Shown here in pieces: positions 1 to 5,531 of a stretch of 8,940 bases of DNA. The translations under genes were made by a program, and so were the position numbers. Source of the DNA: an uncultured Bacteroidota bacterium (GTDB lineage Bacteria; Bacteroidota; Bacteroidia; Bacteroidales; VadinHA17); contig CAIPJU010000248.1 in the NCBI GenBank assembly GCA_903865465.1, forward strand, positions 1 to 8,940. Reading direction: 5' to 3'. Numbering within the stretch: position 1 is the first letter of the stretch; every line of letters starts with the position of its first letter. Under the pieces are notes generated by a model that worked only from the letters and a program-made list of their open reading frames with translations, was not told the origin of the DNA and searched no databases.

Positions 1-174
1 GGGCTTTTTCCTTTCAAAATACTCCTTCAATTCCTCCACAAATATACCTTAACTATCTATTATTGCTCGAACTAGTTCAAGAGTAGCATTAAGAGTATTT
101 CCAAATTCATCTATAGAAATAGTTTCAAATTGCAATGCAACATGATTGGCAATAAGATGATCAAAAGCCTTCGA
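1..174 (-). pseudogene. Possible decayed reading frame running off the window edge
   Basis: Read on the minus strand, 174 to 49 is open for 41 codons and contains the protein-like stretch DHLIANHVALQFETISIDEF, followed by GNTLNATLELVRAIIDS and a TAA at 51-49. The same frame then continues as GIFVEELKEYFERKKP to the window edge, and just upstream it runs through another TAA at 177-175. There is no ATG in the open part. Either this is one old gene broken by in-frame stops, or the end of one small gene followed by a new one starting at GTG 39-37 (reading VEELKEYFERKKP). The composition is natural-looking, with mixed hydrophobic and acidic helices, but I do not recognise the family. The stretch is more AT-rich than the genes to the right. 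Confidence 0.25.
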
Positions 175-220
175 TTAAGCATAGAAATAATTTACATCGA
201 ATTTTAAAACGAATGTATCT

Positions 221-240
221 TATCTCACTGAAATGAGATA
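221..240. repeat. Short perfect inverted repeat (7-bp arms)
   Basis: TATCTCA and TGAGATA flank the six-base spacer CTGAAA. It lies in gene-free AT-rich DNA between the decayed frame and the tRNA terminator. No T-tract follows it on either strand, so it is not a convincing terminator. It could be an operator half-site pair or chance. Confidence 0.35.
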
Positions 241-304
241 GGCAATTGGAAAAATTGGAGAAAGAAAGCTGTTTAAATGTTTCAGTATAGTTTCAGTAAA
301 CATA

Positions 305-340
305 AATAAAAAAGCCCCGATACTATTGAATATCAGGGCT
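305..340 (-). terminator. Intrinsic terminator of the tRNA-Arg unit
   Basis: On the minus strand AGCCCTGATA (340-331) pairs with TATCGGGGCT (322-313) across the eight-base loop TTCAATAG, giving a 10-bp stem with one T-G wobble, followed at once by a run of Ts (312-308, then ATTTATG). It starts 18 bases after the tRNA 3' end, the expected place for a Rho-independent terminator of a single-tRNA transcript. Confidence 0.88.
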
Positions 341-358
341 CTTAACGCTTGTTTCTTG

Positions 359-430
359 TAGTCCCACCAGGAATCGAACCTGAATCTAAGGTTTAGGAAA
401 CCTCCATTCTATCCATTGAACTATGGGACC
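359..430 (-). tRNA. tRNA-Arg(CCU), reads AGG
   Basis: The 72-base minus-strand sequence folds into a full cloverleaf. The acceptor GGTCCCA pairs with TGGGACT (first pair G-T), followed by discriminator A at 359. TA occupies positions 8-9. The D stem is GTTC/GAAT, the anticodon stem GAGGT/ACCTT with loop TTCCTAA (anticodon CCT), the variable loop has four bases, and the T stem is TCAGG/CCTGG with loop TTCGATT. The anticodon is for arginine codon AGG. CCA is not encoded (CAA follows), so the CCA-adding enzyme must finish it. A36-type decoding of an ANN codon makes it an expected substrate for t6A37, the modification made with TsaB, which is encoded in this window. A perfect Bacteroidota promoter and an intrinsic terminator bracket the unit, with a broken copy of the same tRNA lying in its leader. 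Confidence 0.96.
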
Positions 431-444
431 AACTATTCTACATA

Positions 445-506
445 ACCCACTGGAAACCTCCATTCCCTGCCTACCGGCAGGCAGGTATCCATTGAACTAT
501 GGGACC
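445..506 (-). pseudogene. Truncated tRNA-Arg(CCU) copy interrupted by a palindrome
   Basis: On the minus strand, 506-486 and 465-452 together repeat the first 35 bases of the intact tRNA-Arg without a mismatch: acceptor 5' strand, D arm and anticodon arm up to the second anticodon base. A 20-base palindrome (466-485) splits the copy exactly between the D loop and the 3' strand of the D stem. Identity ends after TTCC at 452. The next bases, AGTGGG (451-446), resemble the GGTGGG that follows another TTCC in the T arm of the intact gene. This suggests a deletion between two TTCC sites that joined the anticodon loop to the 3' acceptor strand; that last step is inference from very short matches. 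The copy cannot form a tRNA, having no T arm and no complete anticodon. It sits between the promoter and the intact gene. Confidence 0.85.
466..485. repeat. 20-base near-perfect palindrome inserted in the tRNA copy
   Basis: The sequence CCTGCCTACCGGCAGGCAGG equals its own reverse complement except for one mismatched pair (A at 473 against C at 478). Comparison with the intact tRNA 50 bases away defines it exactly: the bases on both sides, CATTC and TATCC, are contiguous in the intact gene. The boundaries cannot be slid by even one base, and there is no target-site duplication. Its high G+C differs sharply from the AT-rich surroundings. Similar CCTGCC...GGCAGG palindromes are, as far as I recall, scattered in intergenic DNA of many environmental bacterial genomes, so it is probably a small dispersed element. 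Confidence 0.75.
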
Positions 507-522
507 ATATTTTCCCGGACTG

Positions 523-553
523 CAAAAATAAACCTTTTTTCATTCTTAACAAA
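523..553 (-). promoter_or_regulatory. Bacteroidota-type promoter of the tRNA-Arg unit
   Basis: On the minus strand TTTG (553-550) is followed after exactly 19 bases by TATTTTTG (530-523). This matches both the -33 (TTTG) and -7 (TAnnTTTG) elements of the Bacteroidota primary sigma factor and their usual spacing. Initiation would fall near 516-518, about ten bases before the truncated tRNA copy (506). The primary transcript would therefore run through that copy, its palindrome and a 21-base spacer before reaching the intact tRNA at 430. Confidence 0.85.
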
Positions 554-663
554 CCCTAAACACTCTAACTGTAATAAAAACAGTTGCAAGCATAAGGTTT
601 AAATAACAAATATTAATACTTGTTGAGTAATAATTACTTTTCTGCTTATCGTGGCTACTTTTT

Positions 664-939
664 AACCGCAAAGTTCGCTGAGTCGATGCAAAGTCCGCAA
701 AGTTTGATAATATATAAAATATTTTATTTCGAAGCTGTGTTTTGGCTTAACCACGGAGTTTCACGGATGATTTGAGGAATTACACTGTTTTAAAGCTGAT
801 TTAACTTTGCGTACAAGATTAACTCTGTGCAACTCCTTATAACTCCTTTTAACTCCGTGTTAAAAAAGGAGTCATATCATTTCCTCTGATGTTTTTATCT
901 AACCTCAGAGTTCGCTGAGCTGCTGCAAAGATCGCAGAT
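664..939. repeat. Diverged intergenic repeats, direct and inverted
   Basis: The gene-free stretch 554-1017 contains several related short blocks. Block 666-702 (CCGCAAAGTTCGCTGAG, then TGCAAAG) and block 903-939 (CCTCAGAGTTCGCTGAG, then TGCAAAG) are direct copies with roughly three quarters identity. A second motif, TTAACCACGGAGTT, begins at 747. It returns inverted as AACTCCGTGTTAA at 851-863 and more loosely as TTAACTCTGTG at 819-829; AACTCC is also repeated at 830 and 841. I see no reading frame with coding character and no RNA fold I can name. Such CGCAAAG/CACGGAG-type blocks look like the decayed dispersed intergenic repeats seen in environmental Bacteroidota; this last point is recollection, not something the window proves. 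Confidence 0.5.
842..872. repeat. Inverted repeat with 9-bp arms
   Basis: ACTCCTTTT (842-850) and AAAAGGAGT (864-872) flank a 13-base spacer. It is built from the same AACTCC units as the surrounding intergenic repeats. There is no T-tract after the second arm, so I do not call a terminator. It may be a by-product of inverted repeat copies. Confidence 0.4.
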
Positions 940-962
940 CAAAATTTTAGCAGAACCATTTT

Positions 963-970
963 TATTTTTG
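963..970 (+). promoter_or_regulatory. Possible -7 element for cvpA
   Basis: TATTTTTG matches the Bacteroidota -7 consensus TAnnTTTG and is identical to the tRNA-Arg promoter's -7 box. Initiation would be near 977, giving a leader of about 40 bases. No TTTG lies at the expected -33 position (about 938-943), so only half of the signature is present. Confidence 0.4.
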
Positions 971-1017
971 ATAAGTTTCCTATCTTTCATCCTTTCTTTC
1001 TGTTAAATACTAATTCT

Positions 1018-1554
1018 ATGAACTGGATTGATGTTATAATAGTCGTAATTCTGATCGTCTCTATGGTCAGCGGTTTTACTAACGGCCTGATACGGGAGGT
1101 CGCATCTCTCGCAGCCCTTATACTCGGGATCTGGGGAGCTATTAAATTTTCAACCTTTACCGCCGGAAAACTCTATGACTACTTCGACCTTACCGGTAAA
1201 TATGTTGGCGTAGTTGCTTTCCTTGTCACCTTCTGCATCATTGTGGTAATCATTCACTTTATAGGACTCATCGTTTCTAAAATTGTCGATGCCGCCTCCC
1301 TGGGTTTCTTCAACAGGATCCTCGGGATCTTCTTTGCCCTCTTCAAATCGGTTCTTATAATGAGCGTCTTCTTTGTGATCCTCAACTCCATAGATGTCCG
1401 CCGCCATATTCTTCCTGCTGAAACCATCGAACATTCAATATTCTATAATCCCATTGCAGATATCGCCCCTGCTATCTTCCCGATAATAGGAGAGGGGGGC
1501 TTCAACAACAGCTTTGACAGGTTTAAAAAGAAACCCGGAAATACGACTATCTGA
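1018..1554 (+). CDS. cvpA: CvpA family inner-membrane protein
   Basis: A 178-residue protein of the CvpA/colicin V production family, a small polytopic inner-membrane protein needed for colicin V export in E. coli and otherwise linked to envelope homeostasis; its biochemical role is not settled. Four hydrophobic helices are visible at about residues 5-19, 28-43, 62-86 and 100-123. The family hallmarks are present: the early acidic residue D5, the G-x-x-x-G-L-x-R-E block at 19-27, and G-F-F-N-R-x-L-G at 96-103. The C-terminal ~50 residues are polar and variable, as usual. Length is typical. The ATG at 1018 places the first helix right at the N terminus as the family expects; there is no Shine-Dalgarno sequence in front, common in Bacteroidota. 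tyrS follows after 40 bases on the same strand and may be partly co-transcribed. Family confident, function uncertain. Confidence 0.9.
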   Translation: MNWIDVIIVVILIVSMVSGFTNGLIREVASLAALILGIWGAIKFSTFTAGKLYDYFDLTGKYVGVVAFLVTFCIIVVIIHFIGLIVSKIVDAASLGFFNRILGIFFALFKSVLIMSVFFVILNSIDVRRHILPAETIEHSIFYNPIADIAPAIFPIIGEGGFNNSFDRFKKKPGNTTI

Positions 1555-1564
1555 CCTTGTTTGC

Positions 1565-1572
1565 TATATTTG
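1565..1572 (+). promoter_or_regulatory. Possible -7 element for tyrS
   Basis: TATATTTG fits TAnnTTTG and lies in the 40-base gap before tyrS, so initiation near 1579 would give a leader of about 16 bases. There is no TTTG at the expected -33 position (about 1540-1545, inside cvpA), so the promoter is only half supported. If real, tyrS can be expressed apart from cvpA. Confidence 0.4.
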
Positions 1573-1594
1573 CAGTTCTTAAAAAACAGGCCTT

Positions 1595-2887
1595 ATGAAT
1601 TTTGTTGAAGAACTGAAATGGAGGGGTATGATCCACGATATCATGCCGGGAACAGAAGAATTGCTTAGCAGGGAAAAGAGTGCAGGATATATTGGTTTCG
1701 ACCCTACTGCCGATTCTCTTCATATCGGACATATGGTCCAGGTGATGATGCTCGTTCACTTCCAGCGATCGGGCCATACGCCGATAGCGCTCGTTGGAGG
1801 TGCAACAGGTATGATCGGCGACCCTTCGGGAAAATCGGAAGAGCGAAACCTTCTCGATGAGGCCTCTCTCCGTCATAACCAGGAGGCAATTAAAAAACAG
1901 CTTTCAAAGTTCCTCGACTTTCAGTCTGAAGCCGATAATAAGGCTCTCATGGTAAACAACTACGACTGGATGAAGGAGTACTCCTTTCTTGGCTTCATCC
2001 GCGACATAGGAAAACATATTACCGTCAACTATATGATGTCGAAAGATTCTGTCAAAAAGAGAATAGGATCTGAGTCGAAAGAGGGGATGTCGTTCACTGA
2101 ATTTTCATATCAGCTCGTACAGGGGACGGATTTTCTTCACCTCTACAATAACTTAAAATGCAAACTCCAGATGGGCGGTTCGGACCAGTGGGGAAATATC
2201 GTTACGGGCACCGAATTGATCCGCCGGAAAGCATCAGGAGAGGCCTTCGCACTCACGTGTCCCCTCATTACCAAATCAGATGGTTCAAAGTTCGGTAAGA
2301 CGGAATCGGGTAATGTCTGGCTCGATCCCGAGAAGACGACACCCTACCAGTTTTACCAGTTCTGGCTTAATGTGTCCGACGAGGATGCTGCAAAATATAT
2401 TAAGATCTTCACTATTCTTCCAAAGGAGGAGGTTGCTTCTATAATTGAAGAACACAACAAGGCTCCTCATGAGAGATTCCTCCAGAAAAGGCTTGCCGAG
2501 GAGGTAACTGTTATGGTACATTCAAGGGATGACTATGATGGGGCCGTTGAGGCGTCGCAGATCCTTTTCGGAAAGGGAACAACTGAGTCGCTAAGGAAGA
2601 TGAACGAGAACACCTTCCTCTCCGTTTTTGAAGGAGTGCCTGTCTTCGACATAAATGCTGAAATACTGAATGAGGGAATCAGCATTGCGGAACTCTGTTC
2701 TGAAATTGCACCCGTATTCAGTTCAAAGGGTGAATTGAGACGACTTGTCCAGGGGGGAGGACTCAGTCTGAACAAGGAGAAGATCGAAAATCCTGAAGCA
2801 GCTGTCACGAGGGATCATCTACTAAACAATAAGTATCTTTTGGTGCAGAAAGGGAAGAAGAACTATTTCCTGATCAGGGCAAGCTGA
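1595..2887 (+). CDS. tyrS: Tyrosyl-tRNA synthetase
   Basis: A cytoplasmic class I aminoacyl-tRNA synthetase that activates tyrosine with ATP and loads it on tRNA-Tyr; essential. The Rossmann domain carries the class I HIGH signature at residues 43-46, preceded by the tyrosine-site block Y-I-G-F-D-P-T-A-D (32-40). The G-S-D-Q-W motif lies at 195-199. The second catalytic signature is K-F-G-K-T at 232-236, the TyrRS form of KMSKS. An S4-like RNA-binding domain closes the protein at about residues 362-430 (S-I-A-E-L-C ... G-G-G-L-S-L-N). At 430 residues it has the normal bacterial TyrS length and no missing catalytic residue. The ATG at 1595 gives the usual N terminus; AACAGG a few bases upstream is at best a weak ribosome site. 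I see no T-box leader, as expected outside Firmicutes. The stop lies one base from the stop of the opposing phosphatase gene. Confidence 0.97.
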   Translation: MNFVEELKWRGMIHDIMPGTEELLSREKSAGYIGFDPTADSLHIGHMVQVMMLVHFQRSGHTPIALVGGATGMIGDPSGKSEERNLLDEASLRHNQEAIKKQLSKFLDFQSEADNKALMVNNYDWMKEYSFLGFIRDIGKHITVNYMMSKDSVKKRIGSESKEGMSFTEFSYQLVQGTDFLHLYNNLKCKLQMGGSDQWGNIVTGTELIRRKASGEAFALTCPLITKSDGSKFGKTESGNVWLDPEKTTPYQFYQFWLNVSDEDAAKYIKIFTILPKEEVASIIEEHNKAPHERFLQKRLAEEVTVMVHSRDDYDGAVEASQILFGKGTTESLRKMNENTFLSVFEGVPVFDINAEILNEGISIAELCSEIAPVFSSKGELRRLVQGGGLSLNKEKIENPEAAVTRDHLLNNKYLLVQKGKKNYFLIRAS

Positions 2888-2888
2888 A

Positions 2889-4115
2889 TCAATTAGCCAG
2901 GTCGGCTGCTATGACAGAAACATCGTCGAATGTACCCGGATTGTTATGCGGAAGTCCCAGTTCATTCATCATTGCCGATATATTCTCTTCGACGGGAAGA
3001 TTATTTGCGATATGTCGGATTATTACACCGGTTCCGATCTCTTTACCATCGTCACCCTTTAATTCCGATAAGCCGTCGGTATAGCAGACTATCTTGGAAT
3101 AGTTTGAAATCAGGATCTCCGATTGTTTTACATAAGGGATCTCATCGAGCATCCCGAGGCCCACGCATGAGGCCTTAAGATGAGTAACCTCGCCGGTTAC
3201 GGTATCATAAAGAACAGGTGGGTTATGAGCAGCATTGACATATTCGAGTACTCCGCTTTCGCGATCATAGCGTGCAACGAAAAAGGTGATGAATTTTTCA
3301 CCTGCAGCATTTAAAGAGACGATTGTGTTCAGCTTCAGAACGAGTGCGTCGAGTGCTATGTCGGAGGTAAAGAGGGCCCTGAAGCTTGCCTGGAAATTCG
3401 ACATCAGGATAGCCGCAGCTATTCCCTTACCAGAGACATCGGCAATGCAGAATCCAGTCTTGGGTCCGCTAAGCTTAATGCAATCGTAATAGTCACCGCC
3501 AACTTCATAATGGGGAAAATAGATGCCGGAGATCTTTATTTTAGGATCTTTAGGCATGTGTTCCGGATCGGGAATTAGCATCTTCTGCATCCTTGCAGCA
3601 AGTTCAAGCTCCTTTTTCATAGCTTCCTGAAGAAGACTCTCTTTGAAGAGCCTGATATTCTCAACAGCGACTATTATAATACTCGAGATTGTCTGAATAA
3701 ATGCAAGGTGCTTTATTACGGGGCTCATACCTTCGCCCTCCTCTTCAATGTCGCCAATGAAGATATAGGCAAGGCAAACCTTGTTGTTAAATACCGGAAT
3801 AATTATTTCGACGCCCTCGAAACCCTCAGAGTATGCAGAAGTAAGGACCTCAGTTAATCCGGAAAGCCTCTCTTCGACATTCATTTTTTCGAGTTCTTCA
3901 GGGAATCCTCCGTTGAGAAGACATTCCCAGGTCGAGGAACGCATGAATATCAGGATTTTCCCGATAGAGAGGTGCTTTCGCAGAATATTCTCATATTTGG
4001 ACAAAAGCTCCCCTGTAGGCAGATTGGCATTGATCGACATGGTGATGTCGAGCAGTGAGTTCAGTTTGAATTTTGAAACTGCCAGCCTGTCAGAAGGAGC
4101 CTTGCCCTGTTTCAT
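2889..4115 (-). CDS. SpoIIE/RsbU-type PP2C serine phosphatase with N-terminal sensor-like domain
   Basis: A 408-residue predicted cytoplasmic metal-dependent protein phosphatase. Residues ~20-155 form an alpha/beta region that resembles a GAF domain. A linker helix, ~156-190, includes E-L-A-A-R-M-Q-K-M-L-I-P, the regulatory 'switch' helix typical of RsbU/SpoIIE relatives. The PP2C domain fills ~194-405 with all metal-site motifs: G-G-D-Y-Y-D (206-211), D-V-S-G-K-G (226-231), N-A-A-H-N-P-P (294-300), Y-T-D-G-L (345-349) and F-D-D-V-S (396-400). The family dephosphorylates serine on STAS anti-anti-sigma proteins or similar partners, so activity is expected. No anti-sigma kinase or STAS protein is encoded nearby, so the substrate is unknown. 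Its ATG lies 7 bases after the efp stop with AGAGAAG in front as a plausible ribosome site, implying co-transcription with efp. Confidence 0.92.
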   Translation of the reverse strand: MKQGKAPSDRLAVSKFKLNSLLDITMSINANLPTGELLSKYENILRKHLSIGKILIFMRSSTWECLLNGGFPEELEKMNVEERLSGLTEVLTSAYSEGFEGVEIIIPVFNNKVCLAYIFIGDIEEEGEGMSPVIKHLAFIQTISSIIIVAVENIRLFKESLLQEAMKKELELAARMQKMLIPDPEHMPKDPKIKISGIYFPHYEVGGDYYDCIKLSGPKTGFCIADVSGKGIAAAILMSNFQASFRALFTSDIALDALVLKLNTIVSLNAAGEKFITFFVARYDRESGVLEYVNAAHNPPVLYDTVTGEVTHLKASCVGLGMLDEIPYVKQSEILISNYSKIVCYTDGLSELKGDDGKEIGTGVIIRHIANNLPVEENISAMMNELGLPHNNPGTFDDVSVIAADLAN

Positions 4116-4122
4116 GCTTCTC

Positions 4123-4689
4123 TTATGACTTGATTCTTTCAGCGTAACTCCGGTCGCGGATATCGATTTTAATTTTATCCCCTGTGTTAACGAAGAGAGG
4201 AACCATAATTATCTCGCCATTCTCAACCTTAGCCTGTTTGAGGGTGTTGGTAGCAGTGTCGCCCCTTAAACCGGGTTCGGAGTAGATAACTTCCATAGCT
4301 ACAAACTGAGGAAGATCGACAGATAATATGTTTTCGGTATCGGCGTGAACAACAACTTCAACCCCCATGCCTTCGACAAGGAATTGGTAATTGTCGATCA
4401 GAATTTCTTCAACATGAATCTGGTCGAAGGTTTCGAGGTGCATGAAATAATACCCCATATCGTCCTTATAGAGGTACTGATAGGGGCGTCTCTCAACCCT
4501 TGCGACGTTAACTTTTGTTCCTGAGGTAAAGGTATTATCGATCACTCTTCCCGTCTTGATATTTTTTAATTTTGTGCGTACAAAAGCCGGACCTTTCCCT
4601 GGTTTAACATGCTGAAATTGAGTAATAGTGTAGAGGTCATTGTTATATTCAATAACCAGCCCGTTTTTAAAATCTGCTGTACTTGCCAT
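4123..4689 (-). CDS. efp: Translation elongation factor P
   Basis: EF-P binds between the P and E sites of the ribosome and relieves stalling at consecutive prolines. The 188-residue protein has the usual three-domain layout: a KOW-like N-terminal domain (~1-63) followed by two OB-fold domains (~67-127 and ~129-186). The tip loop V-K-P-G-K-G-P-A-F (28-36) puts lysine at position 32, the residue that is post-translationally modified in lysine-type EF-Ps; it is not the arginine of EarP-modified EF-Ps. The C-terminal EF-P signature is complete: K151, A153, G158, I161, V163-P164, V167 and G170 at the family spacing. Which modification enzyme acts is not shown; none is encoded here. It lies 33 bases after the DUF3108 gene and 7 bases before the phosphatase gene, in the middle of the minus-strand cluster. 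Start is the only ATG that gives the standard N terminus. Confidence 0.97.
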   Translation of the reverse strand: MASTADFKNGLVIEYNNDLYTITQFQHVKPGKGPAFVRTKLKNIKTGRVIDNTFTSGTKVNVARVERRPYQYLYKDDMGYYFMHLETFDQIHVEEILIDNYQFLVEGMGVEVVVHADTENILSVDLPQFVAMEVIYSEPGLRGDTATNTLKQAKVENGEIIMVPLFVNTGDKIKIDIRDRSYAERIKS

Positions 4690-4722
4690 AAATTCTGAAG
4701 TTATTCTTAATGTTAATTTAAA

Positions 4723-5499
4723 TTATTTCGTATTTGTTCCAAGCGGATAAATCAGTCCTTCGTAATTAACCATTTCGACCGTAAATGCCCCGACAAATAT
4801 ATCAAATCGGATCTTAACCGGTAAAAAATTTTTATCGGCTGAAAACCAGAAAGAAACATCTTCTTCTGTCTTGAACAGCCTCCCTTTTTCAGTAACAGGG
4901 TTGAACTTGTAACATTTAATTCTTCCTGCTTTGGTTTTTACCACTTCGGTTCCTACATACCTCATCCTTACAGGGTACAGTTCATCGGTAAACCAAGTCA
5001 TAACGGTTATCAGGCTGCCTTCTTTAAGGCTGTCTTCATAAGGCAGAATGTGGTTCCGGAAATAATAAAAGCAGGAGAGGATGTCGTGTATCCGGGGCTG
5101 TGTGATATGTATTCCTGTAAGGTCGCTGTTGAGGATTGCTGAATCGGCCCGGCTTTTATGGTCGAAAAGAACTACGTTGTAATTCCGGTATCTTCCTTCG
5201 CGGATGTTCCTGATAGATTTTACAGGCAGCTCCGTTTCGGGATCCATATAACTTTCATAAACGTCAAGCACCTTAAAAACAACATCGGCCAGGCCGGTTG
5301 TTTTACCAAGGATCTTCGAATGCCAGACCTCCCTGCCTTTAAAAGTATCGCTGGTTAATTCGAGTGCACCGGTTCCGCCTGTTATGGGGCCATATTGTAC
5401 CACATAATTTACCTTCTCGCCGGGTTTATATGACTTCACCTGGCCATTGGCTGAAAATGAGATCATTATAACCGGGAGTATAATCAGAAGTCTTCTCAT
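4723..5499 (-). CDS. DUF3108 family exported protein
   Basis: A predicted exported protein of 258 residues resembling the DUF3108 family, whose function is unknown. Starting at ATG 5499 gives a clean signal peptide: MRR, then the hydrophobic core LLIILPVIMISF, then SANGQ, with cleavage likely just before the Q as is common in Bacteroidota. The mature part begins Y-K-P-G-E-K-V-N-Y-V-V-Q-Y-G, the usual opening of these beta-rich proteins, and later contains F-W-F-S-A-D-K-N-F-L-P-V-K-I, a strand pair typical near the C-terminal end. No lipobox cysteine, so probably periplasmic and soluble. An in-frame ATG at 5529, two bases after the tsaB stop, would add ten residues; it is better placed for a ribosome site but makes a less typical signal peptide. 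It sits between tsaB and efp in one apparent transcript. Family fairly sure, role unknown. Confidence 0.85.
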   Translation of the reverse strand: MRRLLIILPVIMISFSANGQVKSYKPGEKVNYVVQYGPITGGTGALELTSDTFKGREVWHSKILGKTTGLADVVFKVLDVYESYMDPETELPVKSIRNIREGRYRNYNVVLFDHKSRADSAILNSDLTGIHITQPRIHDILSCFYYFRNHILPYEDSLKEGSLITVMTWFTDELYPVRMRYVGTEVVKTKAGRIKCYKFNPVTEKGRLFKTEEDVSFWFSADKNFLPVKIRFDIFVGAFTVEMVNYEGLIYPLGTNTK

Positions 5500-5531
5500 G
5501 CTATTTATGACATATGTATGAAACGGCATCT

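Noticed and set aside
221..240. Terminator for a plus- or minus-strand transcript
   Set aside because: The 7-bp AT-rich stem has no T-tract after it on either strand.
452..506. A second functional tRNA gene
   Set aside because: The copy lacks the T arm and the last anticodon base and carries a 20-base insert in the D arm, so no cloverleaf is possible.
396..506. Phage or integrative element attachment sites made of repeated tRNA sequence
   Set aside because: Attachment repeats normally match the tRNA 3' part and flank a long element with an integrase. Here the repeat is the 5' half, the two copies are 21 bases apart, and no integrase is present.
664..939. CRISPR array
   Set aside because: The repeats are diverged, irregularly spaced and in both orientations, with no constant repeat-spacer length and no cas genes.
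1547..1876. Minus-strand open frame opposite the tyrS start
   Set aside because: It overlaps the well-supported tyrS catalytic region on the other strand and has unnatural composition with many H, R and C residues.
3781..4128. Plus-strand 115-codon open frame opposite the phosphatase N terminus
   Set aside because: It is the antisense shadow of a gene with intact domain motifs and shows no recognisable protein features.
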